Assembly: GCF_024753205.1 (NCBI RefSeq)
Contig: NZ_JANUGZ010000003.1
Span: forward strand, 744,001-808,000
DNA: 64,000 nt
Source of the DNA: Massilia aurea
GTDB lineage: Bacteria; Pseudomonadota; Gammaproteobacteria; Burkholderiales; Burkholderiaceae_D
Direction: 5' to 3'
Below, piece after piece: positions 55,463-64,000 of this stretch. Within the stretch, counting starts at the first letter, position 1. Each line of letters begins with the position of its first letter. Made by a program: the position numbers and the translations under genes. Under the pieces are notes generated by a model. The model did no database searches and was not told where the DNA came from. It was given only the letters and a program-made list of their open reading frames with translations.

Positions 55463-55491
55463 GCTGCCTCAGGGAAATGGTATTTACGGCA

Positions 55492-56082
55492 TCATAGCAG
55501 TTGGCGCAGGTCATGGGCGATCAGGCCCGGCCCCTGGCCATGGCGCACGAACAGGCGCAGCTGGCCCTGCTTGTCGAACACGAAACTGCCGGCCGTGTGG
55601 TCGACCGTGTAGCTGCTCGCGTCGACGCCTGGCGCCTTGGCGTAGAACACCTTGAATTCCTTGGCCACTTTCGCGGTCGCAGCGGCGTCGCCATACAGGC
55701 CGATGAAGCGCTTGTCGAACGCCGGCACATAGTGCGACAGCAGTTCCTGCGTGTCGCGTTCGGGGTCGACCGTGACGAACAGCACCTGCACTTCGTCGGC
55801 CGACGGGCCCAGTTCTTTGAGCACGGTCGCCATCTCGGCCATCGTGGTCGGGCACACGTCCGGGCACTGGGTATAGCCGAAGAACATCACGACAATCTTG
55901 CCGCGGAAGTCTTCGAGCGTGCGCACCTTGCCGGTGTGGTCGGTCAGCGTGAAGCCCTTGGCATAGTCGACGCCCGTCACGTCCGTATTGTGGAAGGCCG
56001 GGGCTTTGTCGCGCAGCTTGTCGCAGCCGGTGGCAAACAGCGCCATGGCCGAGAACGCCGCGATGGTCAGCAGTCGTTTCAT
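55492..56082 (-). CDS. SCO1/SenC copper chaperone for cytochrome oxidase
   Basis: 196 residues. Lipoprotein signal with lipobox LFATGC (Cys20), so anchored on the periplasmic side. Thioredoxin fold with copper ligands CPDVC (CxxxC, about residues 75-79) and His in YTVDHTAGSF. Delivers copper or reduces Cys in the CuA site of subunit II. Last of the assembly genes in the oxidase locus, 13 bases after ctaB. Confidence 0.94.
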   Translation of the reverse strand: MKRLLTIAAFSAMALFATGCDKLRDKAPAFHNTDVTGVDYAKGFTLTDHTGKVRTLEDFRGKIVVMFFGYTQCPDVCPTTMAEMATVLKELGPSADEVQVLFVTVDPERDTQELLSHYVPAFDKRFIGLYGDAAATAKVAKEFKVFYAKAPGVDASSYTVDHTAGSFVFDKQGQLRLFVRHGQGPGLIAHDLRQLL

Positions 56083-56095
56083 CTTGAACCCAATA

Positions 56096-56992
56096 TCAGA
56101 ACTTGAAATAATGGTCGACTAATAGCGCCGCGAACAGCAACGACAGGTAGACGATCGACCAGGTGAACGTCTTGCGCGCCTGCGCATCGCTGTAGTTGCG
56201 GTGCACGCGCCACGAGTGGCGCAGGAAGACCGCATTGAGTGGCACCGCCGCCGCCAGGTAGATCAGACCGCTCATGCCGACCGCGAACGGCAGCAAGGTG
56301 GTAGCGGCCAGGCCGATCGTGTACAGCCACACCTGCAGGCCGGTGAATTTCATGCCGTGCGTGATCGGCAGCATCGGCAGGCCCGAGCGCGCATAGTCTT
56401 CGCGGCGATACATCGCCAGCACCCAGAAGTGCGGCGGGGTCCACATGAAAATGATCAGGACCAGCAGCCACGCTTCCATCGGAACCTCGTTGGCCACCGC
56501 CGCCCAGCCCAGCGCGGGCGGCATCGCGCCCGACAGGCCGCCGATGACGATGTTCTGCGACGTGTTCGGCTTGAGCAGCAGCGTGTAGATGAAGGCGTAG
56601 CCGACGAACGTGACGAAGGTCAGCCACATGGTCAGCGGATTGACGAGCGTGTACAGCACCAGCATGCCCAGGCCGCCGATGATCGACGAGAACACCACGG
56701 TCTGCGTCGTGCTCAGTTCGCCCGAGGCCGTGGCGCGGCGCGCGGTGCGCGTCATGCGCGCATCGACGCGCGCCTCGACCAGGCAATTGACAGCGAATGC
56801 GGCAGCCGCCAGCAGCCAGATACCGGCCGTGCCAGCGATCAGCGTTTGCCAGCCCGGAAAGCCGTCCGTGGCGAGAAACATCCCGATCACGGCGCAGAAT
56901 ACCGCCAGCTTCGTCACGCGCGGCTTGGTCAGGGTCCAATACTGCGAGAAACGGCTCTGGGGCTTGGGGATGGCTGTCTGGGTTGTCATCAA
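56096..56992 (-). CDS. ctaB: protoheme IX farnesyltransferase (heme O synthase)
   Basis: 298 residues. UbiA-type prenyltransferase making heme O from heme B and farnesyl diphosphate. Motifs: [16 protein letters not shown] (the NxxxDxxxD-like first loop), [17 protein letters not shown], and the second Asp-rich loop around [16 protein letters not shown] with LPMLPITHG. Seven to nine membrane helices. Its ATG overlaps the ctaA stop by 4 bases, so heme O and heme A synthases are coupled. Confidence 0.96.
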   Translation of the reverse strand: MMTTQTAIPKPQSRFSQYWTLTKPRVTKLAVFCAVIGMFLATDGFPGWQTLIAGTAGIWLLAAAAFAVNCLVEARVDARMTRTARRATASGELSTTQTVVFSSIIGGLGMLVLYTLVNPLTMWLTFVTFVGYAFIYTLLLKPNTSQNIVIGGLSGAMPPALGWAAVANEVPMEAWLLVLIIFMWTPPHFWVLAMYRREDYARSGLPMLPITHGMKFTGLQVWLYTIGLAATTLLPFAVGMSGLIYLAAAVPLNAVFLRHSWRVHRNYSDAQARKTFTWSIVYLSLLFAALLVDHYFKF

Positions 56993-58158
56993 TGGGTGCT
57001 TGCGGACGCGGCGAGTCCGGGCGCTGGGACAGCGCGGGCCGCGTCGAGTTGGAACTTCACCCGGTAGTTTAACATGGTCACCAGGATCACCAGCAGCGCC
57101 GCCCCGGCGTTATGCATGACGGCAATCGCCAGCGGAAAGCTGAAATACACGGTCGCGATGCCGGTGAGCAGCTGCGCCACCATGACCAATACCAGCAGGC
57201 GCGCAGTCTTGCCCAGCGCCGGCAAACGCCAGGCGCGCCACGCCGCCAGACCCAGCACCAGCACGACGGCCAGCGCGAAGGCGCGGTGCACCCAGTGGAT
57301 CGCGACCAGCGCCGAGAACGGCAAATAATGCCCTTCCATCGTCTTGCCCAGCTCGCGCCACAAGTGGAAGCCATGCTCGAAGTCGAGCTCCGGCACGATC
57401 GCGCCCTGGCACAGCGGGAACGTGTCGCAGGCCATGGTTGCATAGTTAGTGCTTACCCACCCGCCCAGTGCGATCTGGACGGTGAGCACGACGGCGGCGA
57501 GCAGCGACAGCCAGCGCAGGGCGCGCAGCCGCGCCACCAGTCCCCGCACAGTGCCTCCCTTTTGCAGCGCCGCCGGCGGCTTGAGCAACGCGTCTTCGCG
57601 GCATCCCATCCAGACCAGCATCGCCAGGAGTGTCATGCCCAGCAACAGGTGGATGGTGACGATCACCGGTTGCAGCTTGAGCGTGACAGTCCAGGCGCCG
57701 AACGCGCCCTGCACCAGCACCGAGGCCAGCAAGGCGATCGGCATGGCCGGCTGGAACACGGCGTCGTGCGTGCGGCGCCATTGTTTTACCGACGTGAACA
57801 GCAGCGCCAGGATCAGCGCGCCGATGCCCATCGCCAGGTAGCGGTGGATCATCTCGATCCAGGCCTTGGCTACCGTGACCGGGCCGGTCGGCATCGCCGC
57901 TTCGGCTGCAGAAATCTGCTCGTGCGCCAGGAACGGGTTGGCTTCGCCGTAGCAGCCCGGCCAGTCCGGGCAGCCCAGGCCCGAGTCGGTCAGGCGCGTG
58001 AAGCCGCCGAACACGATCAGGTCGAACGTCAAAAACACCATCACCCAGACCAGCTTGCGGTATTTGTGGGCGTCGGACGACATCCAGACGATCGCCAGCG
58101 GCAGGCTGGCCACGAGCAGGCCCATCAGGCCGAGGTGTATGAGGGAAGACAGGTCCAT
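56989..58158 (-). CDS. ctaA: heme A synthase (CtaA/Cox15)
   Basis: 389 residues, eight membrane helices in two four-helix bundles. Oxidises the C8 methyl of heme O. Typical segments: [23 protein letters not shown], with both Cys of the external loop, [14 protein letters not shown] (His ligand), [17 protein letters not shown] and [10 protein letters not shown] (His ligands of the second bundle). It has the longer type with extra cytoplasmic loop as in other Burkholderiales. Confidence 0.96.
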   Translation of the reverse strand: MDLSSLIHLGLMGLLVASLPLAIVWMSSDAHKYRKLVWVMVFLTFDLIVFGGFTRLTDSGLGCPDWPGCYGEANPFLAHEQISAAEAAMPTGPVTVAKAWIEMIHRYLAMGIGALILALLFTSVKQWRRTHDAVFQPAMPIALLASVLVQGAFGAWTVTLKLQPVIVTIHLLLGMTLLAMLVWMGCREDALLKPPAALQKGGTVRGLVARLRALRWLSLLAAVVLTVQIALGGWVSTNYATMACDTFPLCQGAIVPELDFEHGFHLWRELGKTMEGHYLPFSALVAIHWVHRAFALAVVLVLGLAAWRAWRLPALGKTARLLVLVMVAQLLTGIATVYFSFPLAIAVMHNAGAALLVILVTMLNYRVKFQLDAARAVPAPGLAASASTH

Positions 58159-58182
58159 GTGATTCTTTACGGGTAACGTGGT

Positions 58183-58791
58183 TCAGCCGATGGCCGATGC
58201 CTTGAGCAGTTTGGCGATGTCCTTGTAGACGCGGCCCGGTTCGGGCTGGAACGGGAAGCGCATCATGAGGTTGCCCAGCGGGTCGATCAGGTAGATATGG
58301 TCGCTCGGAGGGTGGCCTGCTTCGGTCGGCAGCCACTTGGCCACCGTCGCGGCCGGCGCGCGCAGCAATTCCATGCCGTCGTATTCGCGCATCATGACGG
58401 TGTCGAGCGGTTCGCTGTCGGTGATCAGCCACACGCGTTCCATGCGCTCCATATTTTTGCCCTGCATCGTGCGCCACTGGCGCATCGCGTACAGCTGGCG
58501 CATGCATTCATCGTCGCACTTGCCACCGCCCGTGCGCAGCATGACCCATTTGCCTTTCAGGTCGGCGAGCGTGCGCGGCTGGCCGTCGAGGGTGGTCGTG
58601 GCCATCTGCGGGATCGGCAGCGTGCGCGCATCGAGGATCGTGCCGTAGTTGGTGCGGTCGGTCGGCTTGACGATGTAGAAGGTAATGTACGACACGATCA
58701 GCGGCGCAGCGCAGATCAGTAGCACCAGTAGCAGCTTGAGGCGGCCGCGGCGGCGCGCAGTGTCAGGGTCAGCGAGTTGTTCTTGAGCCAC
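58183..58791 (-). CDS. membrane-anchored SCO-like thioredoxin-fold protein
   Basis: 202 residues: one helix (about 19-40) and a periplasmic domain. It resembles a diverged SCO protein: TLADLKGKWVMLRTGGGKCD, then CxxxC (Cys92, Cys96), a WLITDSEP strand, and PSDHIYLIDPLGNLMMRFP with His165 in the place of the SCO copper ligand. The usual FGYTxCPDxC sequence is not present. In Burkholderiales a gene like this sits between SURF1 and ctaA. Its start overlaps the end of the SURF1 gene by 23 bases. Role in oxidase assembly inferred from position and motifs. Confidence 0.8.
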   Translation of the reverse strand: MAQEQLADPDTARRRGRLKLLLVLLICAAPLIVSYITFYIVKPTDRTNYGTILDARTLPIPQMATTTLDGQPRTLADLKGKWVMLRTGGGKCDDECMRQLYAMRQWRTMQGKNMERMERVWLITDSEPLDTVMMREYDGMELLRAPAATVAKWLPTEAGHPPSDHIYLIDPLGNLMMRFPFQPEPGRVYKDIAKLLKASAIG

Positions 58792-59494
58792 GTCGAAATC
58801 CCGTCATCACATAAAAAAGAAGGGCCAGCGCCGCCAGTGCATACCACTGGAAGGCATAGCCGCGGTGTTTGTCGATCCCTGCCTCGGGCAGCGGCCAGTC
58901 GCGCGCCATCAGGTCGGCCGGCGTCGCCGGCAACGTCTGCTGCACCAGGAACGGCAGCAAGCGCAGGCCGCTTGCCTGTGCGAGCGCTTGCGGCGTCAGG
59001 TTCTGCACCGCCGCGCCCGGCGCCAGCGGCGGGCCGTCGCCCAGTTCCATCACCTTGCCGGCAGACAGGACGAGCCGTCCTTCGAGCGTGACCGGCCCGG
59101 CTGGCGTCGCAAATGTCGGCAGCTTGTCGAACTCGGCCTGGCGCGGCAACCAGCCACGCAGCACCAGCACGTGCTCGTCGGCACCCGCTATTTTAAACGG
59201 CATTGCGAGATAGAACCCGGACTGGCTCCCGCGTGGGCGGTTCGCGAGCAGGACGGGCCAGCCGGCGACGAATTCGCCGTGCACGCGCACACGGCGAAAT
59301 TCAAGATCCGGGGAGGCGGCGATGGTGGGACTGAGGGTGAATGGCGGCTCGGCAGCGCGCACCAGCTGGCGCACCTGCAGGCCGGTCTTGTAGGCAGCCC
59401 GGTCCTGTTGCCAGTTACCGAGCAAGATGCCGATGAGGGCCACAATCAGTGCTGCAATCAGGGCGACGGGACGAAATCGGAAGGCGAAGCGCAT
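58769..59494 (-). CDS. SURF1-family oxidase assembly protein
   Basis: 241 residues with two membrane helices, at about 9-27 and 212-232, enclosing a periplasmic beta-rich domain. Family motifs: LGNWQQDRAAYKTGL, RRVRVHGEF, SGFYLAMPF, VLRGWLPRQ near the centre and GYAFQWYALAALALLFYV at the end. Binds heme A and helps insert it into subunit I. First gene of the second assembly group on the minus strand; the DUF2909 gene diverges from it 33 bases away. Confidence 0.94.
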   Translation of the reverse strand: MRFAFRFRPVALIAALIVALIGILLGNWQQDRAAYKTGLQVRQLVRAAEPPFTLSPTIAASPDLEFRRVRVHGEFVAGWPVLLANRPRGSQSGFYLAMPFKIAGADEHVLVLRGWLPRQAEFDKLPTFATPAGPVTLEGRLVLSAGKVMELGDGPPLAPGAAVQNLTPQALAQASGLRLLPFLVQQTLPATPADLMARDWPLPEAGIDKHRGYAFQWYALAALALLFYVMTGFRRGSRTTR

Positions 59495-59527
59495 TACAAT
59501 GAATTCTCAACCTTTCGCGGGTCCATC

Positions 59528-59728
59528 ATGAAAATCTTCGTTGCCATCGCCTTCGTCCTGATCCTGGCCAGCCTGGCGTCGGCCCTGTTCTTCATGATGC
59601 GCGACAAGGGGCGCACCAACCGCACCGTCAATGCGCTGGCGCTGCGGGTGGGCTTGTCGATCGTGCTGTTCCTGTGCCTGCTGGCAGCGCACCAGATGGG
59701 GTGGATTGCGCCGACCGGTTTGCGTTGA
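59528..59728 (+). CDS. DUF2909 twin-transmembrane small protein
   Basis: 66 residues: two helices (about 3-24 and 39-60) joined by a basic loop MRDKGRTNRTVNAL. Conserved single plus-strand gene inside the otherwise minus-strand oxidase locus of Burkholderiales. ATG 59528 gives the family N-terminus; the longer open frame upstream is antisense to SURF1. Function unknown; converges on subunit III with a 15-base gap. Confidence 0.85.
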   Translation: MKIFVAIAFVLILASLASALFFMMRDKGRTNRTVNALALRVGLSIVLFLCLLAAHQMGWIAPTGLR

Positions 59729-59743
59729 TCGGGTTGTGCTTGC

Positions 59744-60619
59744 TTACAGCCAGTACACCACGACGTACAGCCCCAGCCACACCACATCGACGAAGTGCCA
59801 GTACCACGCGGCCCCTTCGAAGCCAAAGTGGTGTTCGGCCGTGAAGTGCCCGCGCAGCACGCGGTACAAAATTACCGACAGCATGATTGCGCCCATCGTC
59901 ACGTGAAAACCGTGGAACCCGGTCAGCATGAAGAAGGTCGAACCGTAAATGCCCGACGTGAGCTTGAGGTTCAGGTCCTGGTAGGCGTGCATGTATTCAT
60001 ACACCTGGAAGCCCATGAACACGGCGCCCAGCAAAATGGTTGCGGCCAGCCAGAACGCCGTCTTGGTGCGGTGGCCGGCGCGCAGTGCGTGGTGCGAAAT
60101 GGTCAGCGTCACGCCCGACGTTAGCAGCAGCGCCGTGTTGATGGTCGGGATCGGGAACGGCCCCATCGTGCGGAAGCCCTCGACGATGCCGGCCGGCCCC
60201 GTATTGCCCCAGTGCGCCGAAAAATCAGGCCAAAGGATCTGGTGATCGAGGTCGCCCAGCCACGGCATCGAAATTACGCGTGCATAGAACAGCGCACCAA
60301 AGAACGCGCCAAAGAACATCACTTCCGAGAAAATGAACCAGCTCATCGACCAGCGGAACGACAAATCGATGCGCTTGCCATACAGCCCTGATTCGGATTC
60401 GCCAATTGCTTCGCCGAACCAGAAGTACAGCACGACGAGCATCGCGACAATGCCCGTCAGGCACACGGGCATCGCGAACGGCAGCCCGTTGACCCAGCCC
60501 GACGCACCGGCCATCGTCACCAGCATCGACAGGCCGGCCAGCAGCGGCCAGCGCGAGGGGCCAGGAACGAAGTAATAAGGCGCGGCGGTCTGTGGCGATG
60601 CTGGTTGTGACGAACTCAT
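59744..60619 (-). CDS. ctaE: cytochrome c oxidase subunit III
   Basis: 291 residues from ATG 60619, which has GAGGAG at good spacing (an ATG at 60658 is less likely). Seven membrane helices. Motifs YYFVPGPSRWPLLAGLSM, WFIFSEVMFFGAFFGALFY with the Glu of the proton-loading region, TGFHGFHVTMGAIML (His pair) and WHFVDVVWLGLYVVVY at the end. Needed for stability and proton uptake of the aa3-type oxidase. Confidence 0.96.
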   Translation of the reverse strand: MSSSQPASPQTAAPYYFVPGPSRWPLLAGLSMLVTMAGASGWVNGLPFAMPVCLTGIVAMLVVLYFWFGEAIGESESGLYGKRIDLSFRWSMSWFIFSEVMFFGAFFGALFYARVISMPWLGDLDHQILWPDFSAHWGNTGPAGIVEGFRTMGPFPIPTINTALLLTSGVTLTISHHALRAGHRTKTAFWLAATILLGAVFMGFQVYEYMHAYQDLNLKLTSGIYGSTFFMLTGFHGFHVTMGAIMLSVILYRVLRGHFTAEHHFGFEGAAWYWHFVDVVWLGLYVVVYWL

Positions 60620-60670
60620 CTTTATCTCCTCGGGCGATGCTGTTGATTGTTGCGTCATGCATGCTTGCTT

Positions 60671-60696
60671 GGATTCCCGCCTCTGCGGGAATGACG
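60671..60696. repeat. short palindromic repeat near subunit III
   Basis: GGATTCCCGC-CTCT-GCGGGAATGACG: 7-bp inverted arms TTCCCGC / GCGGGAA. This word pair is a widespread extragenic palindrome in proteobacteria. It lies 3 bases after the DUF2970 stop on the minus strand, before subunit III. Confidence 0.6.
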
Positions 60697-60699
60697 TAC

Positions 60700-60909
60700 T
60701 TAGGCCACCGCGAAACTCACGGCCAGCATGATCAGGCCAATGAAGATCGCCACCCCGATCAGGCCAGCAACGATGACGTGGACCGGGTTCAGGCTGGCCG
60801 CATCGTTTTCGTAATCGGCGCGCTTGCGCACCCCGAAGAACGACCACAGCACGGCCTTCATGCTGGCCAGAAAACTCCCCTTGCGCTGATGGGGCTTATC
60901 CGTTTGCAT
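60700..60909 (-). CDS. DUF2970 small membrane protein
   Basis: 69 residues from ATG 60909, which overlaps the ctaG stop by 14 bases. Basic N-terminus MQTDKPHQRKGSFLASMKAV, WSFFGVRKRADYENDAA, and one C-terminal helix (about 45-66). The SFFGVRKR block defines the family, found in beta-proteobacterial oxidase operons between ctaG and ctaE. Assembly or stability role assumed. Confidence 0.85.
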   Translation of the reverse strand: MQTDKPHQRKGSFLASMKAVLWSFFGVRKRADYENDAASLNPVHVIVAGLIGVAIFIGLIMLAVSFAVA

Positions 60910-61477
60910 CGCCCTCTTTCGGCGCGGCAGCGGCCTTGAACGCCCCGCCAATTTCAAAGAACGTGTACGACAGCGTGATGTTCTTCACTTCGCGCGGCAA
61001 TTTGGGATCGATGAAGAACACCACCGGCATCTGGCGTGCTTCGTTCGGGGCCAGCGTCTGCTCGCGGAAGCAGAAGCACTCGACCTTCATGAAGTGCGGC
61101 GTGGCCGACTGCGGCGCATAGCTCGGAATCGCCTGCGCTTTCACCGCCCTGCCCTGCGTGTTGACGACCTCGTACATGACGGTGGCCAGTTCGCCCGGAT
61201 GCACGTCGATGCTGCGCGTGGTCGGCCGGAACCGCCACGGGCCCTGCGAGTTCCCGTCGAGCTCGATCGTGATCGTGCGCGACTTGTCGACCTGGCTGTT
61301 GGTCGGCGCCGCGACAAACCCATCCTGCTGCGTGAGCACGTTGATGCCCAGCACTTCGCAAATCTGCCGGTACACCGGCACGAGCGCATAGCCGAAGCCG
61401 AACATCGCCACGGCCACCACCACCAGCTTGCCGAAGGTGCGGCGGTTCAGGCGCAGCAATTTGACGCCGGTGGCCAT
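60896..61477 (-). CDS. ctaG: cytochrome c oxidase assembly protein CtaG (Cox11)
   Basis: 193 residues. Copper chaperone for the CuB site of subunit I. One membrane helix (about 17-35), then an Ig-like periplasmic domain with VYRQICEVLGIN just after the helix, GELATVMYEVVN, the copper motif ECFCFREQTLAPNE (CxC) and MPVVFFIDPKLP. Starts 1 base after the 35-residue peptide gene, so the two are tightly coupled. Confidence 0.95.
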   Translation of the reverse strand: MATGVKLLRLNRRTFGKLVVVAVAMFGFGYALVPVYRQICEVLGINVLTQQDGFVAAPTNSQVDKSRTITIELDGNSQGPWRFRPTTRSIDVHPGELATVMYEVVNTQGRAVKAQAIPSYAPQSATPHFMKVECFCFREQTLAPNEARQMPVVFFIDPKLPREVKNITLSYTFFEIGGAFKAAAAPKEGDANG

Positions 61478-61478
61478 C

Positions 61479-61586
61479 TCAGCGCAGCAGCGTGAACTTG
61501 ACGAACACGCTGATGAAGAAAAACAGCGCCAGGCCGGCCAGCCACAGCGCGGTTCTCAGGTTATTGGGTTTGCGTGGCGCGGTCAT
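61479..61586 (-). CDS. 35-residue cytochrome oxidase assembly peptide
   Basis: 35 residues: MTAPRKPNNLRTALWLAG followed by a single hydrophobic helix and the end KFTLLR. The frame fits exactly between subunit I (10 bases upstream gap) and ctaG (1-base gap). The basic N-terminus and one helix match the small oxidase assembly proteins seen at this position in Burkholderiales. Short, so easily missed. Confidence 0.8.
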   Translation of the reverse strand: MTAPRKPNNLRTALWLAGLALFFFISVFVKFTLLR

Positions 61587-61596
61587 CGGATTGTCC

Positions 61597-63204
61597 TTAC
61601 TTCACCAGCGGCGGCGTTTCAAAGGTGTGGAACGGCGCCGGGCTCGGCACGGTCCACTCCAGGCCTTCGGCGCCTTCCCACGGTTTGGCGGGCGCCTTGG
61701 CGCCGCCGCGGATCGTCGGCAGCACGACTGCGAACAGGAAGTACACCTGGCTGAAGCCGAAGCCGAACGCGCCGATCGAGACGATCATGTTGAAGTCGGT
61801 GAACTGCACCGCGTAATCGGCATAGCGGCGCGGCATGCCGGCCAGACCCAGGAAGTGCATCGGGAAGAACGTGACGTTGAACGTGATCAGCGACAGCCAG
61901 AAGTGCATCTTGCCGCGCGCTTCCGGGTACATATGCCCGGTCCACTTTGGCGCCCAGTAATAGAAGCCCGCGAACAGCGCGAACAGCGAGCCGGCCACCA
62001 GCACGTAGTGGAAGTGGGCCACGACGTAATAGGTGTCGTGCACCTGGATGTCGATTGGGGTCACCGCCAGGATCAGGCCGGTGAAGCCGCCGATGGTGAA
62101 CACGAAAATGAAGCCGACCGCGAACAGCATCGGCGTCTCGAACGTCATCGAGCCCTTCCACATCGTGGCGACCCAGTTGAAAATCTTCACGCCGGTGGGC
62201 ACGGCAATGAGCATCGTGGCGTACATGAAGAACAGCTGCGACGTCACCGGCATGCCGGTCGTAAACATGTGGTGCGCCCAGACGACGAACGACAGGATCG
62301 CGATCGAGGCCGTCGCGTAGACCATCGAGGCGTAGCCGAACAGCGGCTTGCGGGCAAACGCCGGAATGATCTGCGAAACGATGCCGAACGCCGGCAGGAT
62401 CATGATGTAGACCTCGGGGTGGCCGAAGAACCAGAAGATGTGCTGGTACATCACCGGGTCGCCCCCGCCGGCGGCGTTGAAGAACGAGGTGCCGAAGTGG
62501 CGGTCGGTCAGCGTCATCGTGATCGCGCCGGCCAGCACCGGCATCACGGCGATGAGCAGGTAGGCGGTGATCAGCCAGGTCCAGCAGAACATCGGCATCT
62601 TCATCAGCGTCATGCCGGGCGCGCGCATGTTCAGGATGGTGACGATGATGTTGATCGAGCCCATGATCGACGAGGCGCCCATGATGTGCATCGCGAAGAT
62701 CGCCATGTCCATGCCCAGGCCCATCTGCGTCGACAGCGGCGCGTACAGCGTCCAGCCGGCGGCAGTGGCCCCGCCCGGCACCAGGAACGACGTGGCCAGC
62801 AGGATCGCGGCCGGTGGCAGCAGCCAGAACGAGAAGTTGTTCATGCGCGCAAACGCCATGTCAGACGCGCCGACCTGCAGCGGCAGCATCCAGTTGGCAA
62901 AGCCGACGAAGGCCGGCATGATCGCGCCGAACACCATGATCAGCCCGTGCATGGTCGTGAGCTGGTTGAAGAATTCAGGGCGTACGAACTGCAGGCCCGG
63001 CTGGAACAGCTCGGCCCGGATCATCAGCGCCAGCACACCGCCCGAGAGCAGCATGATGAACGAGAACCACAGGTACAGGCTGCCGATGTCCTTGTGGTTG
63101 GTGGCGTACACCCAGCGGCGCCAGCCGTGCGGATGGTCGTGGTGTTCGTCGTGTGCGTGCTCATTGCCGTGACCCGGTGCGTGGTCGATCGTCGTGGTGC
63201 TCAT
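61597..63204 (-). CDS. ctaD: cytochrome c oxidase subunit I
   Basis: 535 residues, twelve membrane helices. Catalytic subunit reducing oxygen at heme a3-CuB and pumping protons. Heme a/CuB ligands: the first His in [26 protein letters not shown] with the His-Glu-Tyr of CuB and the crosslink, [11 protein letters not shown] (two CuB His), and [13 protein letters not shown] (heme His pair). The D-channel ([20 protein letters not shown]) and K-channel Lys in the sixth-eighth helix region appear intact, so A1-type aa3. Confidence 0.98.
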   Translation of the reverse strand: MSTTTIDHAPGHGNEHAHDEHHDHPHGWRRWVYATNHKDIGSLYLWFSFIMLLSGGVLALMIRAELFQPGLQFVRPEFFNQLTTMHGLIMVFGAIMPAFVGFANWMLPLQVGASDMAFARMNNFSFWLLPPAAILLATSFLVPGGATAAGWTLYAPLSTQMGLGMDMAIFAMHIMGASSIMGSINIIVTILNMRAPGMTLMKMPMFCWTWLITAYLLIAVMPVLAGAITMTLTDRHFGTSFFNAAGGGDPVMYQHIFWFFGHPEVYIMILPAFGIVSQIIPAFARKPLFGYASMVYATASIAILSFVVWAHHMFTTGMPVTSQLFFMYATMLIAVPTGVKIFNWVATMWKGSMTFETPMLFAVGFIFVFTIGGFTGLILAVTPIDIQVHDTYYVVAHFHYVLVAGSLFALFAGFYYWAPKWTGHMYPEARGKMHFWLSLITFNVTFFPMHFLGLAGMPRRYADYAVQFTDFNMIVSIGAFGFGFSQVYFLFAVVLPTIRGGAKAPAKPWEGAEGLEWTVPSPAPFHTFETPPLVK

Positions 63205-63243
63205 GGCGTTACCCCTGCTCGTTACGTGCGTTGGTGGCGGACA

Positions 63244-64000
63244 TTATTTGCGGGCGGCCAGGACTTCGGCCGGCTGGACGATATTTTCCGCAGCCTTGTT
63301 CGACCAGGAATTGCGGGTATAGGTGATCACGGCGGCGATCTCGGTGTCGGACAATTGCGGCCAGGCCGGCATTGCGGTCGGGAACTTGCCGCTCTTCTGG
63401 CCGTGCAGCAGGATGTCGATCTGGTGCGCCTTGCTGCCCAGCACATTTGGCGAGCCGTCCAGCGCCGCGAACGCGGCCGGGATGCCCTTGCCATTGACCT
63501 GGTGGCAGGCCACGCAGTTGGCGGTGTAGACCGCTTCGCCACGGGTTTTGAGTTCGTCGATGGTCCAGACCTTGGTCGGATCGTCGGCCAGCGCCGCCAT
63601 CTCTTTTTTCTTGCCCGCGACCCAAGCCGTGTAGTCGGCATCGGACACGACGCGCACGACGATCGGCATGAACGCGTGGTCCTTGCCGCACAGCTCGACG
63701 CAGTTGCCACGGTACACGCCGATCTGTTCGGCCTTGAACCAGCCGTCGCGCACGAAACCAGGAATCGCATCCTGCTTGATGGCAAAGGCCGGCACGGTCC
63801 AGGCGTGGATCACGTCGTTGGCCGTGAACACCATGCGGATCTTCTTGTTGACCGGCACGACCATCTCGTTATCGACTTCGAGCAGGTAGTTGGCGGTGCG
63901 CGCTTCGGTCGGCGCCACGCCGGGCTCACCGATCTGCGAGCGCGGCGTGGACAGGTTCGACAGGAACGAGATGCCTTCGCCCTCGCCTTTCAGGTAGTCG
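63244..64000 (-). CDS. ctaC: cytochrome c oxidase subunit II with C-terminal cytochrome c domain (5' end cut)
   Basis: The frame is open to the end of the window (upstream residues DYLKGEGEGISFLSNLSTPR just before position 63918), so the N-terminal membrane part is missing. Visible: the CuA domain with MVFTANDVIHAWTVPAFAIK and CVELCGKDHAFMPIVV (Cys, Cys, His, Met ligands), then a fused cytochrome c domain with heme site CVACH and a possible Met axial ligand in PTAMPAWPQ. The fusion makes this a caa3-type oxidase, taking electrons from its own bound cytochrome. Subunit I follows 39 bases downstream. Confidence 0.95.
   Translation of the reverse strand, partial: DYLKGEGEGISFLSNLSTPRSQIGEPGVAPTEARTANYLLEVDNEMVVPVNKKIRMVFTANDVIHAWTVPAFAIKQDAIPGFVRDGWFKAEQIGVYRGNCVELCGKDHAFMPIVVRVVSDADYTAWVAGKKKEMAALADDPTKVWTIDELKTRGEAVYTANCVACHQVNGKGIPAAFAALDGSPNVLGSKAHQIDILLHGQKSGKFPTAMPAWPQLSDTEIAAVITYTRNSWSNKAAENIVQPAEVLAARK

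Overview
The window is a GC-rich chromosomal segment from a beta-proteobacterium of the order Burkholderiales, most likely family Oxalobacteraceae (Massilia/Telluria/Duganella type). This rests on the ftsY-ftsE-ftsX-rpoH order, the Burkholderiales-style cytochrome c oxidase locus with DUF2970 and twin-transmembrane small proteins, a PEP-CTERM sorting tail, and the large number of GGDEF/EAL and PAS-kinase genes. The genus is an inference. I see no tRNA, rRNA, CRISPR array, prophage or intact insertion sequence. About 60 protein genes and one RNA gene (rnpB) are supported.

Layout. 1-2093: 3' part of a membrane PAS-GGDEF-EAL gene. 2113-6852 (minus): a four-gene archaic (Csu-like) chaperone-usher pilus operon. 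7033-8526 (minus): glpK, preceded by the RNase P RNA gene with its own promoter and terminator. 9079-15104 (plus): an acetolactate-synthase-like TPP enzyme, then ftsY, ftsE, ftsX and rpoH; a CIRCE-type operator lies in front of rpoH. 15390-23119: yghU, a two-gene signalling unit (response regulator with a degenerate receiver plus a Cache-GGDEF-EAL protein), pstS with a Pho box, and a lipoprotein-ggt pair. 23126-28136: a 137-bp MITE-like element, a hybrid PAS kinase and a chemoreceptor. 28219-31315 (minus): a small tellurite/stress-type operon (DUF475, TerD, AIM24-like, TerD), divergent from an NhaR-like regulator.

32399-41393: a CNNM/CorC protein, an RsbQ-like hydrolase paired with a PAS kinase-receiver protein, PhoD and a PEP-CTERM GDPD (each behind a Pho-box-like repeat), and a DUF3617 protein. 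40587-49330 (minus): a compact seven-gene set (paoABC-like molybdenum aldehyde oxidoreductase, SMP-30 lactonase, PQQ membrane dehydrogenase, cupin, carboxymuconolactone-decarboxylase family) whose products mostly carry export signals, divergent from an AraC regulator with an ABM monooxygenase and a glutaredoxin downstream. 51471-55462: ordinary metabolic genes (ABM protein, XenA-like flavoenzyme, small zinc-finger protein, SDR, AI-2E family permease).

55492-64000: the aa3/caa3 cytochrome c oxidase locus. Read along the minus strand it runs subunit II (cut by the window end), subunit I, a 35-residue assembly peptide, CtaG, DUF2970, subunit III, SURF1, a SCO-like protein, CtaA, CtaB and SCO, with a DUF2909 gene on the plus strand.

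Themes. Phosphate starvation: three promoters (pstS, phoD, gdpD) share two GTCAT-type half-sites 11 nt apart and exactly 10 nt to a -10-like hexamer. Second-messenger and stress signalling: two c-di-GMP enzymes, two hybrid kinases, the RsbQ-PAS pair and the CIRCE-rpoH link. Periplasmic oxidation: the 40587-49330 locus could pass electrons from sugars and aldehydes to the respiratory chain. The best candidates for undescribed biology are the RsbQ-PAS kinase pair, the periplasmic oxidation locus, and the degenerate-receiver regulator.
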